Positions 38,401 through 51,600 of a stretch of 64,000 nt of DNA are shown here, piece after piece. Numbering within the stretch: position 1 is the first letter of the stretch; every line of letters starts with the position of its first letter. This stretch comes from Campylorhamphus procurvoides (Eukaryota > Chordata > Aves > Passeriformes > Dendrocolaptidae). The translations under genes and the position numbers were made by a program. The notes beneath the pieces were generated by a model. That model was not told the origin of the DNA. It did not search any database and was given only the letters and a program-made list of their open reading frames with translations. The DNA lies in assembly GCA_013396655.1 (NCBI GenBank), contig WBMV01004155.1, positions 156,374 to 220,373 of the forward strand, given 5' to 3'.

Positions 38401-41400
38401 GGACGCTCAGGAGCTCTAAGTGTTGGGAGAACTGGATTTTCCAAGATACCTTGTCCTCCATTAATTTACAGCAGAGTGAACAGGAGATTCTTGAGCAGTA
38501 TTTAACACACGGAGTTTTGAATCCCATCTTGCAACACCTGGAACAGTCACGGCATCAGAGGGAATTGCTGCTCTGAATGAGAATGCTCTGCCTGCCAGAA
38601 GTCAAATGTTTCTGGACTGCCTAAGAGCAGGCAAAGATAGTTTCCTAAATTGAAGCTTTATAATCTGCATAAACATATTATATATCACACTTGAAGCTTG
38701 AGAGAGTAGGGTTCAGTCTTAGAAGATATGTCAATCATTCTGATGTGTAAAAGTGTGAGGTGAGTATATTTATAACAGTGCAGCAGAAAAAGTGAAATGC
38801 AGCAAACATGACTCATTCCCTCTGCACTGAGTCTTACAGGCACCAGACTGACAGAGGGAAGTAACTGAAACAGAAGAATATAATAATTGGATTCTTTTTT
38901 CCTGGTACTTTACTGTTGGCTAAAAAAAATACACAGTTCCACAGTCAGGAAAGGACTATCTGAGGAAACATGGAACACCAAGGGATAAGAAAATACTCCA
39001 CAAACCAGATGGGTTAGGAGAGAAAATGAAATCAGTTAAGAATTAACTGCTCCCCAGTCAATGTATAACAAATAACAAGAGCTAGAAAACTGGTTAGGGA
39101 AAGAAGAGGTTGCTATGAGCAACACAAGCACCTCGAGGAACTGCAATATTAGGAGAGACAGGACAGAAGAGGTAATAAATATTGCTGTCCCCTCTTGGCA
39201 AGTGGTCATAATGTGTTCCCATCACAGGGTGCCAAAATACTCCTCAGCACTAATTAAACCTGTCAATCAACAGAAATCCCAGAAACAGACTCTAATTATC
39301 AGAACCAGAAAACTTGCCTCTACATTTTCTAGGAACTCAGGCAGCCAACACCGATTTTTGGTAAATCTTCAAACTCCTTGGAAAGTCTCAGGGGGTTTTG
39401 CAAAAGGAACCAGGAGGACACAGGTAACTGCACAGCCTGATGCCAGCTCAGGAAATAATGGGAAAGCTGAAAAGGGATTCTTTAATTAATGTCACATGAT
39501 GGTAGGACAGAGCTTTTACTGATGCCTTCTTACATAAAATATCCACTTGCACTGAAAAATATCAAGTGACTTTGATGAGAGCTATTTCTATAACCCCACT
39601 GTGATTGGCACTGTCTCCCAGAGTGCCCCCAATTTACACACCAGAACAATACCCAATCAGAATAATGCACACCAAGAGGGTTAAAACCCCAGTAACTACA
39701 GCTAGAAAGGGAGAATCATGGCTGAGTGAGTACCACTAGTGATGTGGGAGCCTTTATCACCCATCCTGTCTGGCAGGCTGGGAAAAGGCAAGCATTTGGC
39801 ATTTAAAGCTATCTAAATATTGCCTTATTGTGCCAAGGTGGAAAAAAGAAGCCCCATTTGCAAGCTGGGATCTCAGCCCTAGCTGAGAATGGGAGCTGCC
39901 CACCCTCAGACTGGGGGCAAAGCATGCATTTCTTTCACCAGGTGATATAAAAGCATTTGAATGGGCAGCAAGTCCTCCACCCCACAGTGGGAATGCTCAA
40001 GCTCAGGGCAAAGGCTTTCTCAAAGAAAAGCTAAAGGTCAGCCCTGATGATGGGACTGGCAGGAGGTGGTTTGCAGATGTTTGCAGAGGGGAAGGGCACG
40101 CTGTCTGACCACCTGGGCCCTCTGGGGTGAGGTAAGACTGGAAATGTTCTCAGAAAGTCACTGAGTGGCTCCACTGACCCCTCCCACACACTGGTACTAG
40201 TGTTTGTATTCCCTCCTTGCCTCCTTCACTCATGAGCTCCCTGCAGGGGATTTCACCCCCAAACACAGGCTCACCCACACCCCTACAGAGCACACAGAGC
40301 CCAGAGATTCCATTCAAGAGAAGAAACTGCTCTCACAGCTCTCTTGCATTCCCCCACACCAGCAGTCGAAAGCACATCCCAAAGTTCAGTGGGGAAAAGA
40401 GCAGCACAGGGACAGCAAGAGAGAAGCAGCATGAACATTAGGGGGAAATGCAGAAAGCTGCTGAGTGACTCCTGGAACTCGAGACATGAGGACCCCCTCC
40501 CACACTGGCTCCAGCATTTTGGGGACAGTCTTTTCTCTAGGATCACATCTGCTGCACGTGTGCAATGAGTCATGGAGAGCACAGCCAAGGCACAGGCTCC
40601 ATGTGCACCCACTCACACCCTGGGCAGGGAAGACAAGCTTTTAGGTCTGTGCAATACATCCTCACCTATGACAGGCCGTGAGGACTCAAGTGAGTCTCCC
40701 TATGACAAGTGCAAAGTTTGGAAGCTCCTTGCTGAGGGAAGCGAATATGTCTGTGGGTCCTTATGAATGGTGTGTCTGTCTCTCTCTCAGCCTTACCCAG
40801 ACACAAGCTGTACCTAGAAGACTGCCCAAGCTTTCCAGAACTCAGCACCACACCCACACCAGCCTCACCCACTGCCTGTGGCTCTCTGCGAGGACAGCAG
40901 CAGGAACAGCCAGAAGTCCTTCCAGATCACCATTACAGCACTGAGGTCTGAGCCTCTCTGACAGAGCTTCTCCCATGTCACGTGTGCACCAAGAATCTTC
41001 ACTGTTCCTCAGCTTCTCCCTTAGCAAAAGAATAGCAGCAGAGTATCACCAAAATAGCATTCATAGCAGTGCCTTAACTCTCTTCACATGGGGGCTTGTA
41101 AGGTCATATTAACATTCCTTAGTCCTTTTGAACACTCAATTTTCTTGAGTCAGAGCTCAGTCTGGAAACAGATGTGCTTTATTAAAAACAGAAAGTTGGG
41201 GATTTTCAAACCATGGAAGTAAGAGATCAAGGCCTAAAACTTTCCCTAGTACAAGCTCTGTCAGAGCATACAAAGAGACACTGCCTCTCACAGCTGCCCA
41301 AAAAACCTCCAGGCACCCCAGGACTCTTAGCAGGTGCTGCAGTGGGATTCCCTCTTGACCCAGCCCTTCCACTCCTTCGACTCTGCCTTCTTGGCTTGCT

Positions 41401-43328
41401 GAAATGCTGGTAGCTCCCTCCTGTCTAAGCCATGGACTGGGGATGCAGGCCAGCATTGTCATACTCAGGCTGAACACCCATGAATTCATGTGTTCTGCCA
41501 GGATGGAGTGTCTGGAGGAACAAAGCCAAGGCACAGGCCTGGAGCAGGGTACACCAGACTCTTCCCAGCTCCCCAGTGACCCACAAGCATCCTCCCCTGC
41601 ACCCCAAAGCTGACTACACTGTCCTGCCATGATGCCTCCACCCACTCGACTCCTCTACAAGAAGTAAGCCAGGCCAGACTCCTGGAAACAAGCAACAAAC
41701 TGAGGTTTCTTTCCCCAGTGGCCCAACTCAGGAGAGAGAGCCAGGACCTGGAAATGGGGGATGCAGCTGGAATAGCAGCTCTGCTACAGCAAACACCTTG
41801 AGCATGGGCTCTGCCAGGCAAACCACCTTCAGAAGTAGTTGCAACAACCTCTGCACCACCTCCTCCCTCCTGCTGAGGATGAAGATGGGACCAGGCAGGC
41901 GTGACACTGCACTGCCCTCTGACTGTCAAACCAGCTTGTCTGCTGACATTTCAGGTAACACAAGCACTGTCAAGCCCAGGGGGTGGGAGCACAGCCCCTC
42001 AGCTTGCCCTGGGCACCTCCTTATCAGCACCTGCTGCTGGGAAGCATCATCCTGCTGAGCACAAGGAGAAAGGAGGAGAAATTTTTGTGTCCCTCCAGAT
42101 AGAGCCTGGAATCCCTTTGCAGGCTCACACATAATCAAAACATGCTGTGGAGGAGCATCCTTACACTAAGATCCCTTCTGGGATGACTGAATGAGAAGCC
42201 CAGTCATGCTTCTTTTAACTGCTACAGCCATCAAGACCAAGTGAAGCTAAGGAGTCAACCTCTATCCCCTAAAGACAAAAGAGAGATTCCCTGGGCAAAA
42301 GGGAAAGGTGCCACCATGAAAGGTCTGGCTCATGCAAACTTCAGCTTCCCCAGAGGGAGCTCAAAAATAACAGAATAAAAACCCAGCTCAGGACAAAGCA
42401 GCCACTATTTCATTCTGCTCCAGTGACACAACAGCATTCATCAGTGCATGCCCCCACCCAAAGTCCTGCAGCATCACAGAGCAGCCCCAACTTCAACAGG
42501 CCTTGTGCTGCCAAGCACTGGCTGAAGACTGTAGCCCACAGCATGTCTGCAAAGGGAGGGGTGGGCTGCCAGCAGCTGTCCCAGCACCAACCTTGCTTGG
42601 GTGCAAAAGCAGAGCTCTCAGAGCCTGAGATACTTTTTTCTGCACTCAGATGTTTAGTGGAGAAAAGAGACACTCTGCAGTGTTAATTGGTGGGCCCTTG
42701 TTTTACCTTTCAATCATGGGGAATGAGCCCAGGGCTTTGGGAGAGCCTCTCCTGTTGAATCCCACCCACCTTGCTGTTCCCCTGTTCTTCTGAAACAATA
42801 CCCTGGGCAGTGCCTTGCAGCAGCAGCTCCCACTGCACCCAGTAGTCCTCCCTCCACTGCCCCTGGCATCAGAGCTGGCATCAGGACTGGCATTCCTGAT
42901 CCCTTGCACACTCCTGCCTTCCAGAACTGAGAAAGACTGTTCTCATCAGAAGAAAACAACACACATTGGGTTACATATTCTATCCCTACCAGCAGGAAGC
43001 TGAGCTGGAGAGGATGTGACAGTATTGATTGAACTGCACACATTAGTGTGAGTAGAAAAGGAGCCTCCTCTGCACACAGGGAGGGTTAAAGAAAAGCACA
43101 GGCAGTTCATAACCAAAGAGCTTATCAACCCTAAAAATATTCTCCTCTGAGAAGCTGCTAATGGTGAGCAGCTCCACACATGCCCAACCACTTTCTAAGC
43201 AGAGAATAGTCTGGAACAGAGCAAGGGTTGGTAAATGCACACCCAGGCTCATGACCACAACTAGTCATAAGACTAATTGACTGGAATCAGTAACGAGCTT
43301 GCTATTGCATCAGCCCATCCAGGACTCT
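32476..43328. other. Long gene-free interval between receptor and ROGDI
   Basis: Apart from inverted repeat copy B nothing was recognised: no splice-bordered conserved exon, no RNA gene, no CR1. The longest open frame (38142-38576, +) has no recognisable domain. Confidence 0.5.
37806..37983 (-). repeat. Copy B of the inverted interspersed repeat
   Basis: Opposite orientation to 30491-30666 and 7.1 kb away. Homology stops sharply at both ends and flanks are unrelated, as expected for two separate insertions or a small inverted duplication. Confidence 0.8.
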
Positions 43329-43441
43329 TGTGGTGGTTTAGTTTTCTTGGTTTTGGTTTAGGCCTTCCTTAGTAACCAGGTTATAACTAAGGAAGTATTC
43401 CACACCATTCCTTCACGTAATCAGGGGTACATAAAGATGGA
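43329..43441 (+). mobile_element. LTR-like fragment broken by an assembly gap (tentative)
   Basis: Starts tgtggtggttta and contains a TATA-like acataaag near its right end, like the 5' part of avian retroviral LTRs. It is cut by the N at 43442, so the other end cannot be checked. No coding part of a provirus is visible. Confidence 0.35.
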
Positions 43442-43442
43442 N

Positions 43443-43636
43443 GCTCTAACCCACACAGGAAACCAGGGATCTCACAAAGGGGGAGGAAGGAAGGGCACAG
43501 ACAAGGCAAGCCACATGCCCAGAGCAGAGGTCTGTGCAGGACAAATAAAAATCAAAGCAACATACAGATCTCTAGTCTCCATCCTTGGAGTGATTCAAAA
43601 CCCCTCTGGACACGGTACTGGGAACAACCCTTCTTA
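43443..43636. repeat. 194-bp segment between N43442 and the gap, first copy
   Basis: Exact or near-exact copy of 43998-44191, offset 555 bp, bracketed by Ns on both sides. Third example of a redundant small contig in this window. Confidence 0.9.
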
Positions 43637-43764
43637 NNNNNNNNNNNNNNNNNNNNNNNNNNNNNNNNNNNNNNNNNNNNNNNNNNNNNNNNNNNNNNNN
43701 NNNNNNNNNNNNNNNNNNNNNNNNNNNNNNNNNNNNNNNNNNNNNNNNNNNNNNNNNNNNNNNN
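43637..43764. other. Assembly gap (128 N)
   Basis: Run of N. Other unresolved positions are 2171-2173, 17509, 18352, 23586-23630, 24022, 24251, 43442 and 55792; most lie in tandem repeats or GC-rich DNA. Confidence 1.
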
Positions 43765-43997
43765 CTTCTCTCTTGAGAGTGGGGGGAATCTGTGTGGCAG
43801 GCAGTTGGGCTTGGCAGGGAGTGGGAGCCAACCCAAACCTCCACAACTCTCTACCTCCCACAGTCATTCACCAGTCACAGCCTGATGCTCACATACAGGC
43901 TCTGTTATGGCCTGCAACCTGTGACAGCAGCATGCATCAGGCCAAGCACAGCACCACTGAGAGTCCCTAGAGAAGGAGCTGCAGCAGCACAGGGCTG

Positions 43998-44191
43998 GCT
44001 CTAACCCACACAGGAAACCAGGGATCTCACAAAGGGGGAGGAAGGAAGGGCACAGACAAGGCAAGCCACATGCCCAGAGCAGAGGTCTGTGCAGGACAAA
44101 TAAAAATCAAAGCAACATACAGATCTCTAGTCTCCATCCTTGGAGTGATTCAAAACCCCTCTGGACACGGTACTGGGAACAACCCTTCTTA
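43998..44191. repeat. 194-bp segment, second copy in continuous sequence
   Basis: Matches 43443-43636 and continues on the right into tacaagaattg, so this is probably the true location. Confidence 0.9.
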
Positions 44192-44757
44192 CAAGAATTG
44201 TACCAGATAGACCCTGAGCTCCCCTTCCAACCCCAGCTATTCTGTGATCTCAGAACATAGAGCTCTGGATAGCACTTGGAAAACAACCAAGCCGTCAATG
44301 GATAGCCAAGCTTGTTGTTTCCTAGGAAATGCAGTGAGCCTGCAGTCCTCACCTCAGCACATGTGTAAATGGGTAAGGTGTTCCAGTGAGGAAAGTCACC
44401 AGAAACAGTCTGGACACAGCTAGATGGAGCCAAGCAAGGGAGAGGTGATGCTTCCTCATCACTTCCCAGCAAGCTCCATGAGCCATCCCAACCCAATCTC
44501 AGTGCCTGTGGCCTCAAGACAAGTTTGGAAAACTACTTCAAGTAGTACTTGGGTCAGACAGCACTGGGCTGAGGCCATGCAAACCAGGCCCAGCCTGTGA
44601 GGAGCTGCCCAGCTGTGCCCCCAGACAACACTACTGTCCTCTCAGTAAGCCAAAAGGCAACCCAGCATGCATAACCAAGAACAGCCACTCAGTTGTGAGA
44701 GAGCACAGAATCTCAGACACTCATTCTTTCACAGCCCACACTGCAGGTCTGAGGGTC

Positions 44758-44763
44758 TTTATT
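44758..44763 (-). terminator. Probable ROGDI poly(A) signal
   Basis: TTTATT on + reads AATAAA on -, about 825 nt beyond the ROGDI stop codon, which gives a 3' UTR of normal size. Confidence 0.55.
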
Positions 44764-45586
44764 TCAGTTATCAATGGCTAAAGGGATGAGTTTCACACTG
44801 TAGCATTCACAGGCAGCAAATCGTAGTAGCAATGTGATACTCACTTTGGATTTAATGACAGGATGAGAGACTGAACAGCTGTGCTCAAGGTACCAAGGCA
44901 ACTCCAAAGGCTAGCAGCAAAAACAAGATACTATACCTGGAAAAGACCAATTGGCCCAACTAGGGCTTGGGAAAAAAAAAAAAATCACACTGAGGCCAGA
45001 GGAGTTCAAAAAAAAAAACCCAAACCCCAGTTCAAATATCAGCAACTAAAAGCATCCCCAAAGAGGAATCAGTAATATGGGGATGAACAGAAGAGGCAGG
45101 AGCAGGAGTTGCTCAGGGTTAGTCACAACCACAGCTGGAGCAATCACAGCAACACAGTTCACTACACGGAGCAACAAGCCCTACCTTTTCTGAGGTGTGT
45201 TAAATTAGTCTCTCCTCCCCCAGCCACCCCACAGTCAGGAGTTAGTTACAGCACTATGCACAGATCCAGTTAGTGAGGGTGGTCCAGAGCCCCCATCCCT
45301 TGTAACAGACCCACATAACTCAGCAGGGGCTTGGGAAGTGTGAGCCACACAATGCACAAGAGGGCAGGGACCAGTGGAAGCTCCTGCCAAGCACCCAGCA
45401 TTGCTCTGTGCCCTGCTTATGCAGCAGTCCCAGACAAGGCTACCAAAGCTGTGTCTCTGGGTACACTGATCCTGCCCTATGAAGGGCATCTGGCAGTGAA
45501 CCCCAACTCTCCTCAGGCTGACCTAGACTCAGCTGGGATGAGAAAACAAAGAAGTACTGTAAGAGCTTGGACCATTCCACAGACAG

Positions 45587-45628
45587 TTAATATGGCCTGT
45601 AGTTCCAATAACTGGAGAAAACGGATAT
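45587..45628 (-). CDS. ROGDI: ROGDI exon 11 (C-terminus)
   Basis: 42 nt encoding [13 protein letters not shown] and a TAA stop, preceded on the - strand by a ttcttgcttttcag acceptor. Confidence 0.93.
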   Translation of the reverse strand: MSVFSSYWNYRPY

Positions 45629-48600
45629 CTGAAAAGCAAGAAGAAAAGCAGGTAAGTTCCTGTACCCCTTGGACCACAGAAGAGGGAGGACATAATGCAT
45701 GAGGACTGAGCTGCCCAGCATGAGCCACTCCAGCACTGCACTGCTGAAGGGCAGGTTTTCTGCTGCTATCTCTGAAGGTGCTTAGACCACAAAGTTATTT
45801 GCTCCAAGTGGCTGCCAGGCCAGCTGCAGAGCTGGAACTCAGCACTGCTCTACTGGAACCAAGGTTGCTGAGGTCTCCATGCTCCTCTCCAGCACCCTGG
45901 CATTTCCTGTCATCCAGCTTATGGCTGAGAACACAAAAGTGTCTCCTTGCTCCTTTCCATCTAGTCAGTAGCTCAGCAGACATCTGCCACACCACTATAC
46001 TTATCTTATGGCTGTCTGCTAGGCAGTGCCAGCCAGCTCCCTGGCTCCAGAGCACTGACTCACCCCTTGTTTTCACAAGTTGTACAGAATAACACCACAT
46101 CAGATCTGTGGTCCTCTCAAAATCCAGTATTAAAAACAAAGCCCCTTTTCCAAGCCCATTACCTTGTCCTTCAGTTGCTGGCAAAGCTGCAGTGAAACTG
46201 TGAAGAAGACAAGGGCATCATTTAACCACGGGACAACACACTCCACTTTATGCACATGGCTGACTTCGTACCGCTGGCTGCCAAACTCACTGGAGGGGGG
46301 AAAAGAGCACAGCTTCACACACAGAGGCACAGAACACAACCAAACTGTCCTCCACAGGACAGATTGTGATGATTTCTACATCTAAATCAGCACCTGGTAA
46401 AATTACAGAATGCAAACACTCAGTCCACCTCTGCCCAGACTTAGAGTTAAGCTAAAGGGTGAAGGCAGAAGCTTCACTACATCCCAGAGAGGCACAGAAG
46501 CAGAAAATGCCAATGGCAATGCCAATAGCTGAACACTCATTTTGGTTGAAAATTCTCATCTCTAGCTAAACTCATGGCACTGTGTGGATGGGCTGGATCC
46601 TAGAAATTCACATCTTTGGGCCTTCAGGGCCAAGTCATTAAAAGGGACAAAACAGAGCATTCACAGGCACAGTGAGTGACTCAGTCCAGTTTCTCCACTT
46701 CACAGATGCTATAATGAAAACTGCACACAACTATTTGGATCTCACCCACCCCTGTTATCAGGTACATGACCCTTGTAGTGACTGTACTTACAACATGGCC
46801 CCAGGGTTGTGCAAAATGGACCCTCCAGCAGGCTTGAAGTTCTAGAGAAGGAAAAGTTCATCAGGATTTTGATGCAGTAAACAAACCACTTAGAAGAAAA
46901 GCATTTAAGGTTTGCACTTTCAGTAGCCTGACATCAAGAAATGCCCACACTCTCTTTGTCTGGATACTCCATTCATATGTAACCCATGTTTTCAGATCCC
47001 TTCCTGCTCCTTCATTAAGAATATTCTATAGAATGGTTTCACAAATTTTAGCACAACAAAAACAAGATGAGAAGATCCAGAAGAAAAACAAAATATTTTT
47101 TTTGGAAAATCCTCCTTATGGAAGGACTGCACTTCTTAAGAGTTTAAGGATGTTTTTACAGGTGTATTGGGTTTGGGTGGCCAGTTTTTGGTAGTGAGGA
47201 GGCTGCAGGGGTGACTTCTGTGAGAGGCTGCCAGAAGCTTCCCCCATGCCTGTCAGAGCCAATTCCAGCTGCTCCAGGACAGAGACACTGCTGGCCAAGG
47301 CCGAGCCCATCAGAGATGGCAATGATGCCTTGAAGATAAGGTACTTAAGAAGGAAAAGGAAAAAAAAGTTATTGTGTAGAGGCAATTGTGGCCAGAGAAG
47401 AGACGAGGGAGAGACTGGGAAGGAGGGAGGGGTAGGGAAAAGGTGCTTTTAAGATTTATTTTACTTCTCAGTATCCTGCTCTGATTTTGTTAGTAAGAAA
47501 TTCAATTAATATCCCAGATTCGAGTCTGCTTTGCCCATGACTGTATTTGGTGAGTGATCTCTCCCAGACCTTTTGTCAACTCATGAGCCCTTTGTTACAT
47601 TTTCTCTCCCCTGTCTGGTTGCAGAGGGCAGTGACAGAGCAGCTTTGGTGGGTTCTGGCATGCAGCCATGGTCAACCCACTACATCAAGCTGGCCCATGC
47701 AACAGGTGAAGCAGAAAAGTATCCATCACAACTCCATTCAGAAAACCCAAGATGCTACTTTGATGTAAACTGGATTAATATAATGATGCCCCTCCAAAAT
47801 TATCAAACTATACTGCAAGTACTCAGTGAAAAATAAGTTACTGGCTTTCTCCAGAGCACTGGTATGTGCTTCTGGGCTAAGTAGCCATGACCCAACCTAG
47901 ACTTAGAGCCAGTGCTCTGTGTGCAGCAGATCTAAACACAGGCACTTCACACCAGCTACAGTGATTTCTGCATTATCTTACACCCATAACATTGTACCAG
48001 GTAGCAGTGTGATCTCCTCCTCCAGTGGGAACTAAACAAGGCTCAGGAAATAGGAGACATCACCTTGGTTGTGCTGGGCTGCAGCACGTGGAGCTGGTAG
48101 ACAGTGAGGCACAGCTTGTTCAGGTTAATATAGAAATTCACCAGGATGTCTGGAGGCAGCGCAGGGGTGAACATTTTCTGGTGAGAAAATCAGTAGTTTG
48201 TCAGTGAAAGGATCATAATTTCTAATGCTGGGAAATCACTCCCTTTTCCTAAGCCTACACTTACATTACAATCACAATGGCAAGAGAGACATTAGGGGAG
48301 AAACAAAGACTGAGCAGCTGCAGCCAATGACTGTTTCTCTCTCCACCCTTGATCAAATGACAGTGCATGACAGTGGCAAGAGAGGATGGAGCAGGGTTCC
48401 CAAGGGCAAATCATCCCTGGACAAGACTCTTGGGCAGAGAACAGAACTTACTGTCCAAGAGCCAGAGTCCTCATGCCTAAGTCATCTATACTCCCACAGG
48501 AAGACACAGAGCAGCCAAAACCACTCAGGCGATGCACTTGATTCAGCTCTGCCTCAAGAGACACTTCAGAAACCCACTTCCTCCAGGATGCTGCCCAACA

Positions 48601-51600
48601 TCCAAACTGCTGCCTGCTGACAGACCTGTGTGGAGATCTAGACCAGCACATACTTACTGTGAGACCGCTGGAGGCAATTTCTGGGAGTGTCAGAGTAGCT
48701 GGAGTGGTCAGCCGATTTCGGGCTCTGGAGAGCTGCAACATCACAGCATCCATAAGCTACAAGGTAATGTACAGAACACTGCTGAGTGTGCTCCCCAGAC
48801 AGCTCTGTGCAGCACGCTGCACAACCCTACAGCCTTCTGCAAGTGTTACAACAACAACAACAACCACCCACCCTCGCCCTTCCAGGAATTCAGGGACATA
48901 CTGGGAAGGGGTGGCTCCCAAGTAAACACAATTTAACTGTTACCATGAGCAGACAGACCAAGAGTGTTCAATACCAGGGACTGAAGAGAGAACAGCTATT
49001 CATTACAAGAATACCAAGAGAACATGAGCTCAATTACAGATGCCACAGAAGCATCAACAAACTCATCATCAGCTCTTCAGAAGAGCAGGCATTAAGGAAA
49101 AACAACACGCTGCTTTCTCCTTCTCCCCATTCCCACATCACAGGTACAACTGCTGAATGGGCTCCCCCTGGTCATAACTGAGGGAACTAGAAAAAAGAAC
49201 CATCTCATTGTGAGGCCAATTCTGCCAGAAACTACAGTTCAAAGGCTCTATTCAGGAAAACTTTTCCAGAGAAAAAGAGGGAAGCAACATAGGTCTGTAA
49301 TAGAGCTCATGACTGCTAAGGTGAAGTATTTTATATTATTACTAATTTCTCCCCTTACTTCCACCTGAAATTAAAAAGGAAATAGTTTCATTACCCAGCT
49401 TCTTCCTATGAGCAGCCCTTGCCCATGTGGAAACTAAAAATGTTTAATATTCTCATGTTTGATGTTGTGATGGATTCTAATGAGGAAGCTGAAACCCTGC
49501 TGCCTTCAGAGAGCATCTCCAAGCAGAGGGTTGGGCTTCCCTGCCATGCAGCAGCTGCTCTATCAGAGCCCAGCAACTACTACTGGCAAGTGAGAAGTCA
49601 CACTTGAATCGTCACTAAATCACAAGTACTGTCATCTGTTTGCTGATGGCTGCCTCACTGCTGCTCTCCCCAGCAGCACTGATCAAAAGACAAGTGTAAC
49701 AACATCATGCACAGAAGATCACAGAAGATCCTCCCAGGTTATCACTGCTGTGCAACAGGGCACCAGCTGCTCAGGTTACTGTTCACCAGGGTGCACAGCC
49801 CTGGTACTGATGCTAAACTGGTACAGATCCATATCAAATACAGGATCACATGGACACTCCTTGACACAAACAGGTACAACTGCAAAGTTCATTTTCACTG
49901 AGAGACCCAGACATCAACATGCATTAACTGTGTTTAAACCAACCAATGGACAGAAGAAAAATGTGTGTTCCTACCCAAGCAGCAAGGGCTCTCTCCTCAC
50001 CTTGAGCACCTCCGAGCCTGTTTTGAACTGGTAGCTAACATCTCGGTTCATAAGCAGGTAAATGGCTTGGTTCACATGGTTTCTGGCATCCTGGATCTGC
50101 AAAGGCACAAGTGCAGCCCTATGAAAGAAACACTCTAAGAGACATGCTGGGAAGTAAAGGTTTTCCCCATTACCTCATTGGCCTTAAGAAAACCGTGTCT
50201 TCTCAAATGTTAATGCCATGTCTGAATGCCAGGCACTCTAATACAAACCTACCACTGCTACCCAGATGCATTATTGGCTGCTTCTCTCAAGAACTGGAGA
50301 TGCAAAACAGTTTGACAGCTTCAACCTGGAGTGTCAACTCAAATACTGCTGCTGCCATGAAGGAGCAGTGACATGAGGCACCCTCATCCTGGCAGCTCTG
50401 TGACCACAACTGCTTGGGTAGGAATTCTCCCTGCTGGCCCACAGCAGTCAGCTCAAGCACCACTGAGCAGTGACTTCTTCCTCAGGAACTATCAGAGCCA
50501 AAACCAACAGCACCAGCTACATCAATAGCAGCAATGAGCAGCAAGCATTGATTTCTAATGCAGTGTCTCTGGCAGTACCCCAGAGTCCTTCTAAATCAGA
50601 ATTGTTGGGATTGAGTTATCTCCAGCATCAAGCTGTCCCATTGTGTGTGACTGCAACAGACTCACGACACAGATGGCTCAAGTTCCTCTCAAACAAGAGG
50701 AACACAATTATCAAAGCAGGGTTGATAGGTGTATCCCAGTGCTTTCACTGGAGCAAGGACAAGCCAGAGGAAGACAATGGCCCTGGGAGAAAGTGACTGG
50801 TGTTCACCAGGTTTCTATGTTACAGTTTTTTAACAATGACTTAACTGTGCACAGAGAAACAAAACTCCAGCTGGCATCACTCACTAAGGGAAGACACTCA
50901 CAATCTCTGAGATGCTCCTATTTAATTCAGACAGGCCAAAGATCACCACATAACCACTTTAAATGCTTTTGCACACAGCCCTTGAGGCACTCACACTCCG
51001 TATCTGAACAACACTAGAACACAAAACACTTGCAAGTAAATAAAGGAAGTATTTTCCATAAAGGCCAGTAGAAACCTATTAACCAGGCAGCAGTACAAAA
51101 CAGCAACAGAACAGGATGCACTGCTGAGTGTTGTCAGAAAAACTTCCTTGCCTTGTTGCAAGGCATAAAGGAGTTGAGTTTGGCATTAACATCTCAAGTA
51201 GACAGTTCTCTATAGATTTCTACGGAGTTATCAGGTAGAGCTTTCACTCTGCTGCCCAAGCAGCTGTTGGGAACTGCACTCAGCATCAAATGCACTCATC
51301 ACCTAGAGAAATCTGAGCCACAGCACAGGCAAGCACACAGGATACTTCTTCCTCCAATGTACTCAGCTAGGACAAAGTAACTGTGGGAAACCCCCTTTTT
51401 AAAATCAGACACTAGTTCAGGTTCTGAAATGAGATATCTCCCAGCGAAATGGTGGGAAAGAGATTCTGGTTCTGGACAGCTGCATTCCTTTAACTCCTTA
51501 CCTGAGGGAACTCAGACATGCTATAGGAACACAGTGATTTGTCCTCAGTGTAAACAAATGCATCCATAAGAGAATGAGAGCAAGGTCCTTGAAGCCTCTG

